A DNA stretch of 64,000 nucleotides. It comes from Galaxea fascicularis. Its lineage: Eukaryota; Cnidaria; Anthozoa; Scleractinia; Euphylliidae. Both the position numbers and the translations under genes were made by a program. The notes beneath the pieces were generated by a model. The model was not told the origin of the DNA. It searched no databases and was given only the letters and a program-made list of their open reading frames with translations. How positions within the stretch are numbered: the stretch's first letter is position 1; each line of letters opens with the position of its first letter. Positions 31,986 to 46,700 of the stretch are shown in pieces. The stretch covers positions 6,149,590-6,213,589 of the forward strand of contig OX419345.1 in assembly GCA_948470475.1 (NCBI GenBank), in the 5' to 3' direction.

Positions 31986-33282
31986 TAGTGACCTTGAGCT
32001 AACAGGGGTAAGTTGGACCTCATGTATAATTCCATCTCCAGTAATAACTGGACCACAGAAGGCTCGATCCGGTTGGTGAACCATTTGAATCCACAACCCA
32101 GACTTTGGACTCTTTTGGCTCTGGTAGGCACGTTAAAATACGGCAAACTAAAAGGACTAGGGCGGGATGGGCCGTCTAGGAGGGCACTTCAGAACTGATC
32201 ATGTTTCTGTGGCATGTTTTTTAATGAAACTGGCTAGCTTGACCTTGATCTCTACCTATTTTCTTCGAATGCTGGTGGCATAAAAATTAATAAGTTGTTT
32301 CTCTTTAAATTAGTTTCCAGAGCAGCTGTCAAATGAGTAATGAAAGTAATTCTTCTTTGCTTTGGTTTCAACTCTTCTTAACCAAGACCAACACCCTATT
32401 TTTATAATGATCAGTTCCAGGTGAGTTGGGGGTAGATCCAATCCCTTGTGGGGGCAAACGGTCACAATTACAATTCAAATTTATACGTCTTAAAGTGGCT
32501 GTTTGCGCCCACAAAGGTGGGTTCCAAGTGGTTCCAGTTCCAAGTGAATCATTCACTTGGAACTGATCTGGCAAAATCGTGTATTGTGAGCGACCGGCGG
32601 CTTGCATGCATGTTTTTTCGCCCGCCTTCTCCTAATGATGCCAACGACTGGTTCGTTGCAGTGTTTAAGTCTGCTGTGATTGACCAGATCTAGAGTCACG
32701 AGACTTCCAGTTGTAAATCATCCTGAAAGTCCGAGTCGGGTTGAGTTGATCGAGTCAAACATTCAGCGAGAAGTTACAGAAGCTGGGAATGACAAATTAA
32801 CACTTCTTCCCCCCCTCCCCCCCAAATCCTCTCCCCACTTCTCCGCCGGGGGGCGGACGTTCGGATAGGTCTGCACCTATTCGATCTTCGGACGTTCTCA
32901 TAGGGATGTACTGTACCACTTAGCGGCGTCGCACTTTTACAACAGGATTAACTAGAATGAAAACTCAGTTAAGACTTGAAATTATAACCCGCAATTTTAT
33001 TGTTTTTGCTTTCGTTTTACAATTCGTTTTACGGCAAGCATCGCGTATTTGACAATCACAATGATCCATGCGTAGCGAAAAATGCATTCAGCGTAGAATA
33101 TAAAGTTATTCACTTGAAGGAAACGCGTCTTAATAAGTTAAAAAATAACGGCATAAAAATCTATGCTCATATAAACGTTTTGATTCTAATTCTTAATAAG
33201 TGACCCCGAGTGCCGTTTCTCGTCGTATTTACATTAATTTATCATTAACCTTATTTCTGTACAGTAAATAAAAAACGGCTTA
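31986..33282. other. Intergenic, no gene seen
   Basis: A small palindrome TTCCAAGTGAATCATTCACTTGGAA lies near 32538. A C-run is near 32810. Confidence 0.4.
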
Positions 33283-33400
33283 GGCCCGGTTCAAACGTCG
33301 AACTTAACATGTGCCGAATCTAACGCAAATGAGAAAAAGCTACTCACCGGCTGTTTGCATTAGATTCGGCACATGTAAAGTTTTACTTTTGAACCAGGCC
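33283..33400. mobile_element. 118-bp MITE with TTA target duplication
   Basis: GGCCCGGTTCAAACGTCG and GAACCAGGCC ends, plus an inner pair ATGTGCCGAATCTAACGCAA / TTAGATTCGGCACATG. Flanked by TTA at 33280-33282 and 33401-33403. Its ends resemble those of the element at 16286. Confidence 0.75.
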
Positions 33401-34040
33401 TTACTCTTTTCGCAGCTTACACGTATATCCCACGGGAAAGGGGGTAACAGAGAGACTGGAGGATTAACTGAACGCATATTTCATAGCTATAAATTCACCT
33501 TTCTAGGAACCAAACCCACTTCACTCTAGACCTATAATTCATAATTAACAGGCAGTGGACAAATACCTCACATTTTCGACATCGTCAATATATTTGACTC
33601 ATTTCGAATAAAAATCATCGACGAAACCCAACCTGTCTACACGCACAACAGAATTAAGTACTCCTCTCCCACAGGACAGGCTGAGGAAGATGAACCGGAC
33701 ATTGCGCCATGGGAAGAACAGAAATAATTAGTAGGTGCAAGCCTGCGCCGATAAACCTTTCAGTCTTTCACAATATATTAGGCTCAACTTATAAAATCTA
33801 GTCCAGGGCTAGAAAAGGGGTTTACAAGACCCTCAAAAGTCTTAATGGTATAAATAACCTTGCAAAAAAGAATTTTTTTCAAATAAATAAGCCAAGTCTT
33901 CAACAATACAGTACAACAACTTCCCAAACCAGATATTTTCCTCTTATACAAACATCATTCACTTTTTTCTCTCTTCTGTTTCATAGGTGTGAAAACAATC
34001 ACCAAAATTCGTGATTCAAAATTCCACACAACCACAACAG
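33401..34040. other. Intergenic, no gene seen
   Basis: AT-rich sequence without conserved frames. Confidence 0.4.
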
Positions 34041-34130
34041 TGGGCGCGAAAATATGCTCGGATATTTGTCCGCGGACATTACCTGTTCCGAGAGGCGAAC
34101 AGTTTTCCGAGAACGAAGCTCAAATATTCA
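34041..34130 (+). repeat. Dispersed repeat GCGCGAAAATATGCTCG, copy 2
   Basis: Second copy of the sequence at 26080-26180. Confidence 0.7.
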
Positions 34131-34824
34131 CGCGCATTCGGGGAATATCACCGGATATTCTCCGGTTATTCGGTCACGTGATGCGTTCAGACCAGAGAGA
34201 AAATAATTGATGGATTCTAAAACGCAACAACAAAAAAAAGCAAATTCAAGTAAAAGTATGCATGCACGCTTTGGAAGGTCAGATGCAATCTCGTTCAAGC
34301 TTCTAACGAAGCCGCAGTACAACACCCGCTCACAAAGAAAAAAAGAAACATTTTCGATGTCCTAAACTCGTTACGTTTTCTAGAAAAGAAAAAAAAAACT
34401 CTTCGATGTTTCCGCTCCGTTACCAGTGCTCCCAAGTTACATTGCTCTTTCCAACGAACACATCAACAAACCCGCCACCATTTTTCACTGCCACGCACTG
34501 ACACCACGAGTATTGCTTTGACTTGTTTTGCGCGGCCTCAGTCGAGAGATACACGTGAGTCTTTTATCTACGGCGGTTTTATCTGGAAGTTGTCGTTAAG
34601 GAGCGATTATACCAACTAGACAAGACACTTTCGACAAACCGTTATGGCCACAAGAAAGACGGAACAAACTCGAAGAAAACAGACTTGGATTTGATTTCAT
34701 ATCTCGTCTGATTTAGTGGGGAGAAGACGGCAATGGCAACAAGAACGCCACAAAACAATAGGCTTAATGAATACATTCATTCATATCTGTTTAGATCATC
34801 GATCGTTTGACGTGTACCTCCTCC

Positions 34825-35045
34825 AATGTCATCTATTGCATAACCTGTACCGTGTGCAAAAAGTTATACACTGGTGAGACCGGAAGACGACTAGGGAGTT
34901 GAGAAGGACAACAAGGACGCATCCAAGCCAGTCGCTCGTCATTTTAATTTCCCTAACCACTCCAAACAACACATGGCAATCTGCAGCCTTTCCCAACATC
35001 AAGGTACCGAGGAAAGCCGCAAGAATTTAAAACAAAAACACACCC
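34825..35045 (+). pseudogene. GIY-YIG endonuclease remnant of a Penelope-like element
   Basis: Frame 1 reads NVIYCITCTVCKKLYTGETG then RRLG; a shifted frame continues DNKDASKPVARHFNFPNHSK, QHMAICSLS and GTEESRKNLKQK. This is the C-terminal GIY-YIG module and tail found in Penelope-like retroelements. Broken by a frameshift and stops. The reverse transcriptase part is absent. Confidence 0.7.
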
Positions 35046-35168
35046 ATGCGACCAGGGAATAACTCTAAACAAGCGAACACAACGCACAACAGCATTTTTC
35101 CAAACACGAACAAAAGATATGGATTCTGACCCTAACTGAAAGGGGAGTGATGGGAAAAGTGGATTTTT

Positions 35169-35887
35169 TTAAAGGATACATTTCTGTAGAAGATGTTTGT
35201 CATCATCTGTGTGAGCATCTTCTTCCAGGCCTTGAAGTAGGACCTGTGCGGTTTCGTACTTTTTCTTGCACTGAACAGAACAGTAGGAAGTGACAAAGGT
35301 AAAAAAGAAAAAAAGAAAAATAAAGATAATAATAAAAAAAATACAGGGCGGAGGTACAAGACGGAGCGGACAAAACAATTAAGTTCCCAGCGGTTGGGTG
35401 CTCAGACCCACAATACAGCTCATAAATCCTTAGAACACTTGTCACACTTGTGCAAGAGCGAACTGAATACGAGAAATTTGATCGTCTTTTCTCGTGAAAG
35501 TACCATTTGTTCTTCTTCTAGTGCCTTTCTTGAGTTCAACCCCTTCCCGACAGGCGATGATGATACACACATGTTAGGTCGTCCTTGGACTAATCCGTTA
35601 AAACTCAGCATTGGAAGTTAGAAGAAAGAGATGGGGGGTGGGGGCGTGGAAGACGGTTCCAGTCCCAAGACAAAAGATTTACGAGGCAACATTGCTCCTT
35701 GACAATAGTTTTCAGCAAATATCCTAACAAAATAACCCTTCAACGAAATAGCATTCCTTCCACGGAGTAGGGTCATATAAGCAGGGTCATTTAACCGCCG
35801 ACCGGTTGGCTCAGTTGGTTGAGCATCGGACTACCGTGCGGGAGGTCGTGGGTTCAATCCCCGGCCGGACCAACACTCAGAGTCTTT

Positions 35888-35920
<33 letters not shown>

Positions 35921-38900
35921 GACACCTGCAAATTGTTAGACTTTCTAGTCTTCTCGGATAAGGACGATAAACCGGAGGTCCCGTCTCAAAACACTTCAAT
36001 GTTCATAACCTTGTGGGACGTTAAAGAACCCACACACTAATCGGAAAGAGTAGGGCATGGAGTTCCCGGTGTGCTGGTCTGGTCTTTGTGCTATTTCGTG
36101 ATTTCATGGGTTGGGTGGGTTGGATGATGTAAACCGCATTTGAATATATATAAAATAGAAAATGCGGTATATAAATCCCATTACCATTACCATAAGGTGG
36201 TGAGGACAGGGGGCTATTATAATGAAACCGGACGATCATGTGGGTTGCCTGAGGCGGATCCCTGTGGCTTACAGCAGGGATACGAGGTTGTATGGGGAAT
36301 CCCAACTGGAGGTGGCCGGAGTCTTCGTTTTCAAAATAGATTTTTTTTATACTTAAACTGATGGTGGTGTTATTTACCTCTTTCGAATTTCCAAACAACT
36401 CATCCAGGGCAGCATTCTGACACTGAAAAGAGGATAAAAGGATAATTTGCATATTATTCCTACCTTCCATCATCTCATTTTGGGGACTCTGGAATTGTTC
36501 CTTAAAACCCGCAGCTCCTAAATTTTTGTAAATCTGACATCTGAAATTTTCACGACACTTTGCGCGAAAGAATGAAGAGTTGACTTGAGGTCGGCCTTCC
36601 GAGACTCTGGGGGCTAGCGTGTATTTCTCGAAACCCTCGAAAGCAGGGTTTCCAAAAAGCGCCGGCGACCGGCAACGATTTGCCGGTAAAAAGAGAAAAT
36701 GTAGTGGGGGAGGGGGGGGGGATGTTGTTACACCCTCAGTGCAGTCTACTTTCCTAGATTTTCCTTCTACTTAAAATCTTTTTTACAACCCTGGACCAGA
36801 GTCTTGGGAGAGATTTTCTACGCAAAATCAGTAGTGATCCGGCCCGTGACCAACGAGAAATCTGGTATCAAGAGTTTGCTTAGCCTTGCAAAAAGAAACG
36901 TCTTTTATGGTCTTTTGTTTTACCCGGATCGAAGTGGAAACGGCGCTTTCTTTGACAGGAAAAGGTTGGCCTGCTTCATACGTTAATGTAACTGTAAAAT
37001 AGTTACCTGTTCCATAGCGTAATGATACATCAGCCGGTCTGCACTGACCTGCGAAGATACATGGATGTTATTCAATTATTTAATTCAATTAGCTTTAATA
37101 TTCGAATATGTTGTCTTCAACTTCCGAGAGTGCGTTTTAATGAAAATCGGCCAAAAAAATTTGTACAGCACGTATTCCTTAACAAGAATTCATAAATTGG
37201 ATACCTTCCTCGTAATTTAGCAAACGAACTGTCGAGGCATTAAAAAGTGATTTGAAGTCCTATTTGCCTGTCAGTGGCAAAAACCTAATACTGTGCCATT
37301 TAAATCACAAAACAACAACAACAACAACAAAAACAGGTTAAGTCAAATTGAAACTCACCGTCATGGCTTTACCATCGAGAGTCTGTATCCGTGGTTCAAC
37401 GAGCTGCTTCAATTCTGACGCTTTCTCGAGACACTGGTGATAGCGACCGTTCAAGTCATTCAGGACTAGACATAAATGAAAAAAGATAAACCATTCAGTG
37501 TCGTAAACTACGACCAAAGCAGTTTATACTCTGTCCAACCATAGACTCTACAACACAATCAGCCAATCAGAATTTGAAGCACTTAGGAACTGTTTATTTT
37601 TATGGGGTGGGGTAGGGACCCCCCTCCCCCCCCAGCCTTTTTTCTTTTTGGCATGCCCCCCTTTCCTCCAATTTCTCCAGTCCCTCCCCAATCCCATAAA
37701 AAGAAATGAGCGGTCCCTTACATGGAGCCCGCGCTTTTGCGCGGGAAATTGAGTAGGAGCAAATCACCACTGGTTTGGGTTTTGCTTCTCATTGGTTGTG
37801 AAAGTGGCGCAAGTTCTGCCAGCCAATCACAGAGCGAGGTAACACAAAACGAAGCTCAAAACTCTTCACACTTGATCAAAAACCATTCTACAAAGAACAG
37901 CATTTGATCTACTACGGAATAATCTGTTGCGATTGAAAATGTTTGCAGGTATGTTGGCCACCTTGTGACAATATTTAGGGGGAAATTAGGGATTTTTCCC
38001 CTGAGAGGTAGGGATTTTTAGGGATAAATGGTTAAAAAGTAGGGCTATTTTAGGGCTTTTATTTAGGAAAGAATGAAGAATTCAACTTACTTTATCTAAA
38101 CAGAAAGATACTTACTCAAATGAAATACTGGTTTATAGCATTAATGACTTAGACAGGAAAGGGATCATGCACTTCGCGTCTTGAAAATGCTTAGCATGGA
38201 TCCTCCCATGCTTCATAATTCCACACCGGACAACCCCAGCACAAAGAAACTTGCAGTTTCACCAGGTAGGGCAAATGTAGAGCCCACGCCAAGCATTTTC
38301 AATGACATCAGTCGTGCTCAACCATCATAGAAAGGAAAAAAGTAGGGATTTTTTGGGGAAAATTGAAAAAAAGCTGAAAAAGTAGGGTTTTTTAGGGCAA
38401 GTGAAAATATTTAGGGATTCTTAGGAATTTTAGGGCCACCAACATGCCTGTGTTTGTAATGAAAATTTAAGAACTGCCAAGGCCAGCAAACCGGATATAC
38501 GACCTACGCCAGACTGTAGTTCGTATTTGGTTTTAAATTTACCATTCTTGACGGCATTTGACGGCTTTAAGTGTCCAATCCTGATTTCTCCTTGTGCAAA
38601 GAGAAGAGAGAGATTAAGAGCACGGAGAGCTTTCACGAACAGTACCAACTGCTCCATTTTCCTGCAAAGTCGATATTCATTAGTTAATAAAACGACAAAC
38701 CGATTCTTACGCTAACGACCCCTCCCAGTATCAAATATCATAAAAACTGTCGACCTTGGGAATTATTATATCGCTAACGTACATTACACTCTTTCTGACG
38801 AACTAGGCGTTGGATTTTAAATCATGCGAGAGTATCACGTCACGGCAAAATCTTCTATATTCACGGGAAAGACTCAACAAATAGGCCATATTCGTATTCT

Positions 38901-40738
38901 CGGTATTGAACTGGATCTAGCATGAAGTGGAGGCTCTTGCGGGGGAATACTTTTACATATGAAAAGATTCCCCCGCAAGAGCCTCCACTTCATGCTAGAT
39001 CCAGTTCAATACCGAGAATACGAATATGGCCTATTCTCTGGATGTCTCAAAATATAGTTGTCCCCATATCATAGCGTTAGACGTTCTGAAAGAAGGCCTC
39101 ATTGATGTTAGGTGGTACATGTTTACAAAGAGGAACGTCTGCAGTTAATCACCTTAACTCGTCACTCTTCAATCCAATCTGATCACCAAGGAAGCTTTCA
39201 TTCTGTAAGTGGTTAAACGAGAAAACTATTAACTGTGTAAGTGTTAAAATATGAAGGTTTCGAGAGCTTCACACAATCCAGAGTAATAGATTTTCCCAAA
39301 GCTATACCTGGCCTTCTTTTTGTCTTATATGAGCGGCCGGGGTATATCCTCGAAAGAAAGCGAGAAAAATTGAGAGACGTGCTGTTACGCACTAAACTAA
39401 AGCGCTCTTTTCATCTGTCAGAATTGGCCCGCCAGACCAACCACTTCATGAATGTTCATGCACTAATTTGGAGTACTGATTATTCGGTAGGTTCTTTAAA
39501 TTCCTTTCAAAATAGTGCATTCCACTTTCCAAAAAGCCCTTGACACGAACTAGCCCTTCACACAATTCATTCCTTTCAGAAACCGGCAGTCTGAGCATAT
39601 GGAAATCGGCTGAAGAAAATAGGTCGTCGTGTTTTTGACCAATGGCAAACCATGGCTGTACAAACCTGTCTGATTGCAATAGATTCAGCAAGGACTGTAA
39701 AAGGAGTGCCCCTGGCGCTGACCACTTCCAGAATGGCGTCTACTAAAGACACGACATAATTGAGTTTCCGAACCCCTTCGGTATGCTCTGTCTGCAGTTC
39801 ACAAAGGAAAACATATAAAACAGTTATTTTTCCGGAATTCCCAACTTAGTAAAAGTTACAACGAAGGAAACTCTCCATTCTGTCGTTTTTCAACATTGGC
39901 GGTCGTCAAATTCCTAATAAAATCATATACTTGCAGATTGTCGAGACTGTTTCACAATTAAATCGCGAAAATTCTATCTCGTTTGCTTATTTGAGGGTAA
40001 CAGTCTCGCGGACTACTTCTTCATAAAAAGTCTAGAGACTAACCCGAAAACCTTGACACGGTTCATTTTGGTTCTAGGCTTTTCCTTCATTTATCGTTAT
40101 ATATTTTTAAAATATACTAAAAGATTAAACACAAATTCAGCAAAACATATGTATATTATCTGTAACATGAATTGTCCCCTTCAAGTGGATACATTGATTC
40201 GAGAAAACAGCGCTAAGAAAAACGACAAAACGGCCAAAACGTAAAACCGCCATTTCTCCGCCAATATTTAGCCTTTTACAATTTTTTTTTAACATTAAAG
40301 ATCACATTTTCAACAATTACTTTAACCCCAAAATCCAAATTTGAAGAAAATTGCCCCCGTGAAGGTATACGGTAACCTTAAGCCCTTGGCCTTACTGTTG
40401 CAATAGGTACAAAATGGAATAAGAAAAATAAATAAATAAATAAATAATAAACTTTCAAGGACATCATGCAATTATACAAGCCAACTCGATCGTTTTACAA
40501 ATTCCTGTCAAAGAAAACAAAACCCGAAGCTTTGCTCTTCAAGGTTAACTTGAGTAAGCTGAAAGTCTGAAGTGCTTTTTTCTTACATCTAACAGGGTGT
40601 CTTCAGGCAGTTCAGGGGCGATCAGAGCGATGGGGCCTTCCATGTCAGGCGACGAGACTTCTGTTTCCTTGGCAACCACTATCTGTTTAGAGCTCTTGGG
40701 AGAGGAACTCTCTCCAAAGCCCCAAGTCACTTTAGTTC
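35169..40738 (-). CDS. ULK C-terminal EAT-domain exons 19-26 (part of the ULK gene)
   Basis: Eight exons encode the ATG13/FIP200-binding helical region. Diagnostic pieces are [12 protein letters not shown] (exon 19), [14 protein letters not shown] (exon 20), [12 protein letters not shown] (exon 21), [15 protein letters not shown] (exon 22), [15 protein letters not shown] (exon 23), [13 protein letters not shown] (exon 24), [11 protein letters not shown] (exon 25) and [15 protein letters not shown] (exon 26). Each matches the order in ULK1/2. Confidence 0.9.
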
Positions 40739-43700
40739 CTGTTAGTAGCAATTCAAAGCACAGTCAGAGAAATTTAAGCGTTTAAATTTAAACGTTCGCA
40801 GTGGCTCGAGATAACTGATTCTAGAAACAGGGGTCCGTTTCTCTAAGGTCCCGGAAACTTTTCGGGTCCGAAAAGTCACTTGAAAAACTGCGATCCGCTT
40901 ACTCTAAAAACCTGGCCTTTTACTATTATTTCAAGACACAAAAGGGCAAATTTCATTCCTGGAAACGTCTTGGTTGTTTTGAGATACATTGGAAATTAAA
41001 GCATCCGAAAAAGATCCGAAGAATTTTGGAGGTTTCAAGAAACGCGCGCCTGGTCACATTGGAAGTTTACGGGTTTCAATGCCTGTCTGTTGATCAACTT
41101 CTCCCAAAGCCCGCTTTCTAGTGGGTGGAAAACACACCGACAAGGATAGGAAATAGCGTCAGTTGCATGCCAGTGTGGATACGGAACGAAAACACATGAT
41201 CTTTACTAGTCACGCAATGTCCTCTCGTGGTACACCATGGAATAGTGAGATGACGTTAGGGATTTTCACTGTCATAACATGAACCATGCACGAAATCTCG
41301 TTGTCATACCTTGATTCACAACCGCAGGTTTCTCTCCAATACTCATTTTCTTGGTTTGCGCGTTTTGTCCAGGAGAACTGAATATGCCAACAGTGTCGTT
41401 GTCCAAGGGCGAAGAAGAACCAACAGTGAAAAGGCCCTTCAACGGCTTCATCTCCTTGTCTGGGTCCAAAGCGGATTCGTTGCTATGAGATGTCTTGGTT
41501 GGAGACCCAGGTATCGTAGGCAAAGAAGAGGGAGAAGGAGGTGGACTCTTTCCCCTAAGGGGGATAGACCCTCCCCCGGAATGACGGCGGTACATGGGAG
41601 CTGCACTCCCCGCCCCAAGTTGAAATGCTGCAGAACTTAACAAAGGTCCTCCTTTTCTTGGAAGACCCATGGCCAAAATGGCTGGGCAGCTGTGTACACG
41701 AATCATCTGTTTGTCCTCTGCGCCAGGTTCGGAGAGGTCTGTTATGGGAACACCCATACCTGCATTTGATTGGTAAGCCAGAGCCGTCAGGATTGGAGAA
41801 GTGTCCTTGGTGACTAAATGTTCGATATTCGACAGTGCCCTTCGAATGGTCCCAGGATGTGCAAGCCCCTTGTTCATGTTGGTGCTCGAAAATCCTGAAA
41901 ATGCTTGCTGGTTCAAACCAGCTGGTACATTTGACGCTTGAGCTTGCTCATTCATCGTTTGAACAGCTGCTGTGAGAGGTGTGGCGCTAAATTGCGACCC
42001 TTCTTTATTTGGCAAGGGGCTATTTTCTCGGTTGAAACTTTTCACTGAAGCGGAACCACTTGTTGGGCTCTTGCCGACAGACAGCCTGGGAGCACTATTC
42101 TGCTGTTGTCTAGTGGTAGCACCTACCGACAAAGCATGCTTTGCAGGTGAAGGGGTTTTCCTCACAGGCACCTGCCGATTTCCCAGACCCCCACACATAG
42201 TGCTTGATCTTGGTATCGGCACAGGTGAGGTAGATGGCAGACAGGAGTGAGGGCCTGGAGAGGAACTTCTACGTCTTCTGACCGGCATTTCAATCGGTAA
42301 TGACTCAGCTGATGATGGTGGGGACATTGGGCTGTGCAATGCTGCTGGCCGCATGCATGACGAGGCAGGTGATGTTGGTGATGTTGAATAAGGGGACCCC
42401 ACTGTAAAAGTGGCCCTTTTGGGGGTGCGAGATATTGGAGGAGATGGGGTGTGAGGCACTCTGCTGTTCCTTGGAGGCGAATGACTATAAAGAGTAACAA
42501 AAAACAGTCTTAGTTTTCTATTTTAAACAAGTGAAGAAGTGTATGTTCAGATATTACAGCATATTGTAAAAAAAGAAATCTAAGGACTGGACTTGTTAAA
42601 GTGCCTGTGAAAATGATGACACTAATAAAGCAATGACGATGACACTATGATACTGTTGACGAGATTGTAGTACCACCTACTTCAGGAAGTGAAAACAACC
42701 ACAACAATCCATTTGCGACAGTAATGATAGTGACTGATGACAATGACAATGATAATGATGATGATGATGATGATGATGACAATTATAGTCACTAATGATG
42801 CTGACGATGACGGCAACGGTGATGGTGGTGTTCATGATAATGACAATGACAATGTTTGTGACAAATCACAATGCCACGTCGGTAAAACAAAGAACATTAC
42901 ACAAAAACAAACAAAAGGGAAACACAAACCAACCTGTAGAAAGGAAAAAGGGGATCTGAGGGGTTCCTCTGTTGCTGACATCCTAAAACCAAAGTTTTAA
43001 TTTTTTTGTTAGCAACAGAAATCACCTTTGATTGTGCCTCCATTATAACAAACACTGACCACTAAAGGCTACTGAGGCTACTACTAAGGCAGGTGGTACT
43101 ACTTTCCTCTGGAGTTGTTCAATCAGTATTCATGGATCAGATCAGTTTTAATTGCAGCTGTTACACCATAAGTCAGGCAGCAATCCACACAAATATCAAC
43201 CACACATTACAGCAAGGAATACTTGGCATGTTAGTAAAAATTGCCACTGGCATCAAGAACAACTGACAGACTTACTAGTCTCTGGGTTGGAGGGAACAAG
43301 AACAAACCCCTAAGAGAAAAACAGTAAAAAAATCAGTAACAGGGTCCCCAATGACTGGCTACAAACAATGCCATTATTACATAATCGTATAGTATATGTA
43401 TTACTGCAGCATGTATTTCTTGTCTTGCATTTAAAATGTACTGTATGCTATTTTGGGATGAGGTCCAAACTGGATCAGAGTGCATTCAACATTGGCTACC
43501 TGCACACAACAGATGCAATGAAAATGCACTGTACACGTAAGGTCTTGCTGCCAGAAGAACCTACGAAACCGTCTCCAGCTTTTCTGCAATAAAACTTGCT
43601 TTGTTATCAATGTGTTGAATAATATTACAATGATCCTGTCTTGTGCAATACTCCATGGAGTTTCACATGATAACAAATATTGTTAGGAATTGTGTAACAG

Positions 43701-46700
43701 CATGCAAGTGTGTTCAACTCAGTTCACAAATTCCTAGTATTTTTCATCAGGTCCTGTATATCTTAACAGTCACATGTTTTAAGAACAAACCTCAGGGGCT
43801 AATTCATCATCCTGAGTTGAGCCTGGTGTGTAGACACGGGGAGAACCATGCTGTGGACTAGGGCCTGAAAAAAGTTCAGCCTCTCATAAATCACAAATCC
43901 AGAGATAGACCCTATAACTCTATACTACTCTACTACGGTACAAATATATACGAGAGAGGAAAACTTAGCCTCAAAAGGCATCTTAACGGGGTAGATACAC
44001 CCAACAAGCACCTGCATGGGCACAAAAAGATATGGTGAGCAGTGCTGTTTTGAAGCAGCCTGTTCCAGGCAAATGATAAGTGATGATCATTGAGGGTCCC
44101 TGGAGACACAGTATATCAAATAAATACACAAAATTATTTTCATTTAAAATACGTAAGTTACACGTGTACAGTTGCACTGCAATCCCAAAGATGAATCCAA
44201 ATATAAATTTAAGTCAGTCAATCAATATTATGTGGCTGTAAATCACATGTGCAGGGCTCGAAATTGCGACCAGCTGGTCGCCAATGCGAGTGAAAATTGA
44301 GTGTTGGCGACCAGAATTTTAAGGCGAGTCGACTGAATTTTTGCACTTGGCGACCAGTTTTTTATTGATAGTCGCCAAAACGCGACTGGGAATTTTTTTA
44401 AATTTCGAGCCCTGATGTGTCTCCAAAAGTAACATAATAACGTTCTTCAGGACAAAGCGAGGATTGGTGTAGATTGTAAAAATATTAATTAGTGTTGTAA
44501 GTAGTTTATTCATAGAAAATTGCCTAAGCAAAAAATTAATAAATCTTGAATGAAGTTTACTGGATTAAAAAAGATTCTTTAAAATGCGATTTCTGCAGCT
44601 ACATAATTATGTACATTATACCAATCCAACTCAATTCAAATGATTCATGATGCAAACACTCAAACTAACAGCAAGTAGAAAAGTCAGTATTACCAACCTC
44701 AAATTATCATTACTTGATTTATAGTAATTACATTCACAGCTTTTTGTCTCAGTAAAACTTGTATGCTCAGAAATGGGAAGGCTTAAAAAAGAATTGTTGC
44801 TTTAATTTTCACTTACAGCCTGGAAAGTGAAATAATTCTTTTACTTTTGAAAACAGTCAAAGGCTAAAAAAGATTTAAATTTAATGACTTACTGTTTCCA
44901 GATGAGCTGATGTTCATGACAGTGGGTGGGTCTTGAGGAGATAACTTTGTGAGGTCACGGGGTGGCGTCATGTGAGATAGAAGATCATCTCTAATGTCAC
45001 CCAAAGCCTCCGCACCAAAGTTCTAAAGGTGAAAAAAAGGGAAAATAAATTTTATTTTAATAGGGTGAAATCAAGGTGAGAAACCAAGATTACCAACTAC
45101 ACAAACATTTTGGAACTACTGTACATATACATATTTATTGAAATAGATCTGACTTGTTTAATTTGATTAGTTTGCTTCTTGCAAACTGAAGTGGTCCCAT
45201 GAGATCCAGGATTCTCAGTTGAACCCATAACCTGCAACACCTGTCGGGGGTATTATTACCAGCGTAAAAGCACTTCAATCAGTAGAAGGTTTTGCAGAAT
45301 ACCCAGAACAGATTTGACTAGATGAGCCAGATTAAAAGTCTGATCAAATGTTGCTCCCACTCTCCCAGTTTTACACTGCTCTCCTCATGTAAGACCTCCC
45401 AAAGTATAACGACACACTGTTAGTGTAACCCATCCTGCAGGTTTCAACCACATACTTCAATGTTATGGCTGAAAATAGCACAGAAATGGCTGTCCAAAAT
45501 TACACTGAGAACCCTGAGATCTTTGTTAAGTGTAGCACACCATCATATTTTTTTTAGGTATGTACAATACATGCAATCAGTGACGAAGAGCTGGAAAACT
45601 GCTTAGCATTTACCTGAACCTTAGAACAAGATCTCCTTGTTTGAACACACAATCAGTTTTTGCACTGTAGGCAGGGAATTATTTGTCCTGGAGGGGGTAT
45701 TACTCTAGATATTTTGGTTAATTGCCACCTAAGTACTTGCATGGCATTTTTTTCTTACCTGTTTTCAGACCTTGGCCTTGATAGTGTTTTTTACGAGTGC
45801 GGAGACTGGTAGACCAGTCCCTTACCACCCACAACCTTAAGGGCACACTTACCGGTGAATAAGACGGAGACCTTGTCATATGGGGGCTGCTAGAATGCTT
45901 CCGCTGATGGTAAGGTACAGCTACTGGAGTGGCTATAAAGTAATTAAAAATACTGTGTAATAACAACTATTATTATATCTCTCAGTTAGTACGCGCACTG
46001 TCATTGGTCAATTTACCGGGCCATATTCTACTGTACGGCCTGCTAATTTTGAAAAATTTTTTTCCACACACCTGATTAACCTCAGAGGTATAATAAATAT
46101 CTCACTAACCTCGTTTTCTCAGTCCGTACTGTAAGTTACAGATCCTCATTTTTCCCCTTTGATTTATGGCCCTCGCGCTTTGCACTTGGGCCATAAGTGA
46201 ACAGGAAAAAACTCAGTCTGTAACTTTTAATACAAACCTTGAACTCGGTTAGTAAGAGGTATATAACCACCCTGCAGCTACTTGGTTGGAAAAACAGCTA
46301 ATGCACTATATATAGCTGTCCCACAACAGCTGGAATTCCTAGCTATTCTTCGTGTATCCCTGCCTACACAACATAAATGACACCTTTGAATGTAAATGTA
46401 ACTTACATGTACTACGAGGGACTCTGCCAGTCAAGAAGGGATGAGTAAAGAATTCACCTGTAAAAGAAATATCAAACTGTTTGCTCAAAAAATGTTTGAG
46501 TTTCAGTGCCAGAAAGACATTGACTACAGAATCAGCCATTAACATGTAACCTGTATTCAGTGAAGATTGGCCTATAGATTGTCAGTAGCTTTCATATACC
46601 ACTGAACGGTACATGGACAAATGAATGGATAAATGATTATACAAAGGGCGGTAAGGACACTTTGACAAGTAATCCAGTAGCTCTTCCAGACCTCTATTTT

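Noticed and set aside
35796..35870. tRNA gene
   Set aside because: It is the head of a 400-bp SINE with a conserved body and tail.
42162..42500. 112-codon minus-strand ORF overlapping ULK exon 18
   Set aside because: Out-of-frame shadow; the phase-consistent frame matches the ULK Ser/Pro linker.
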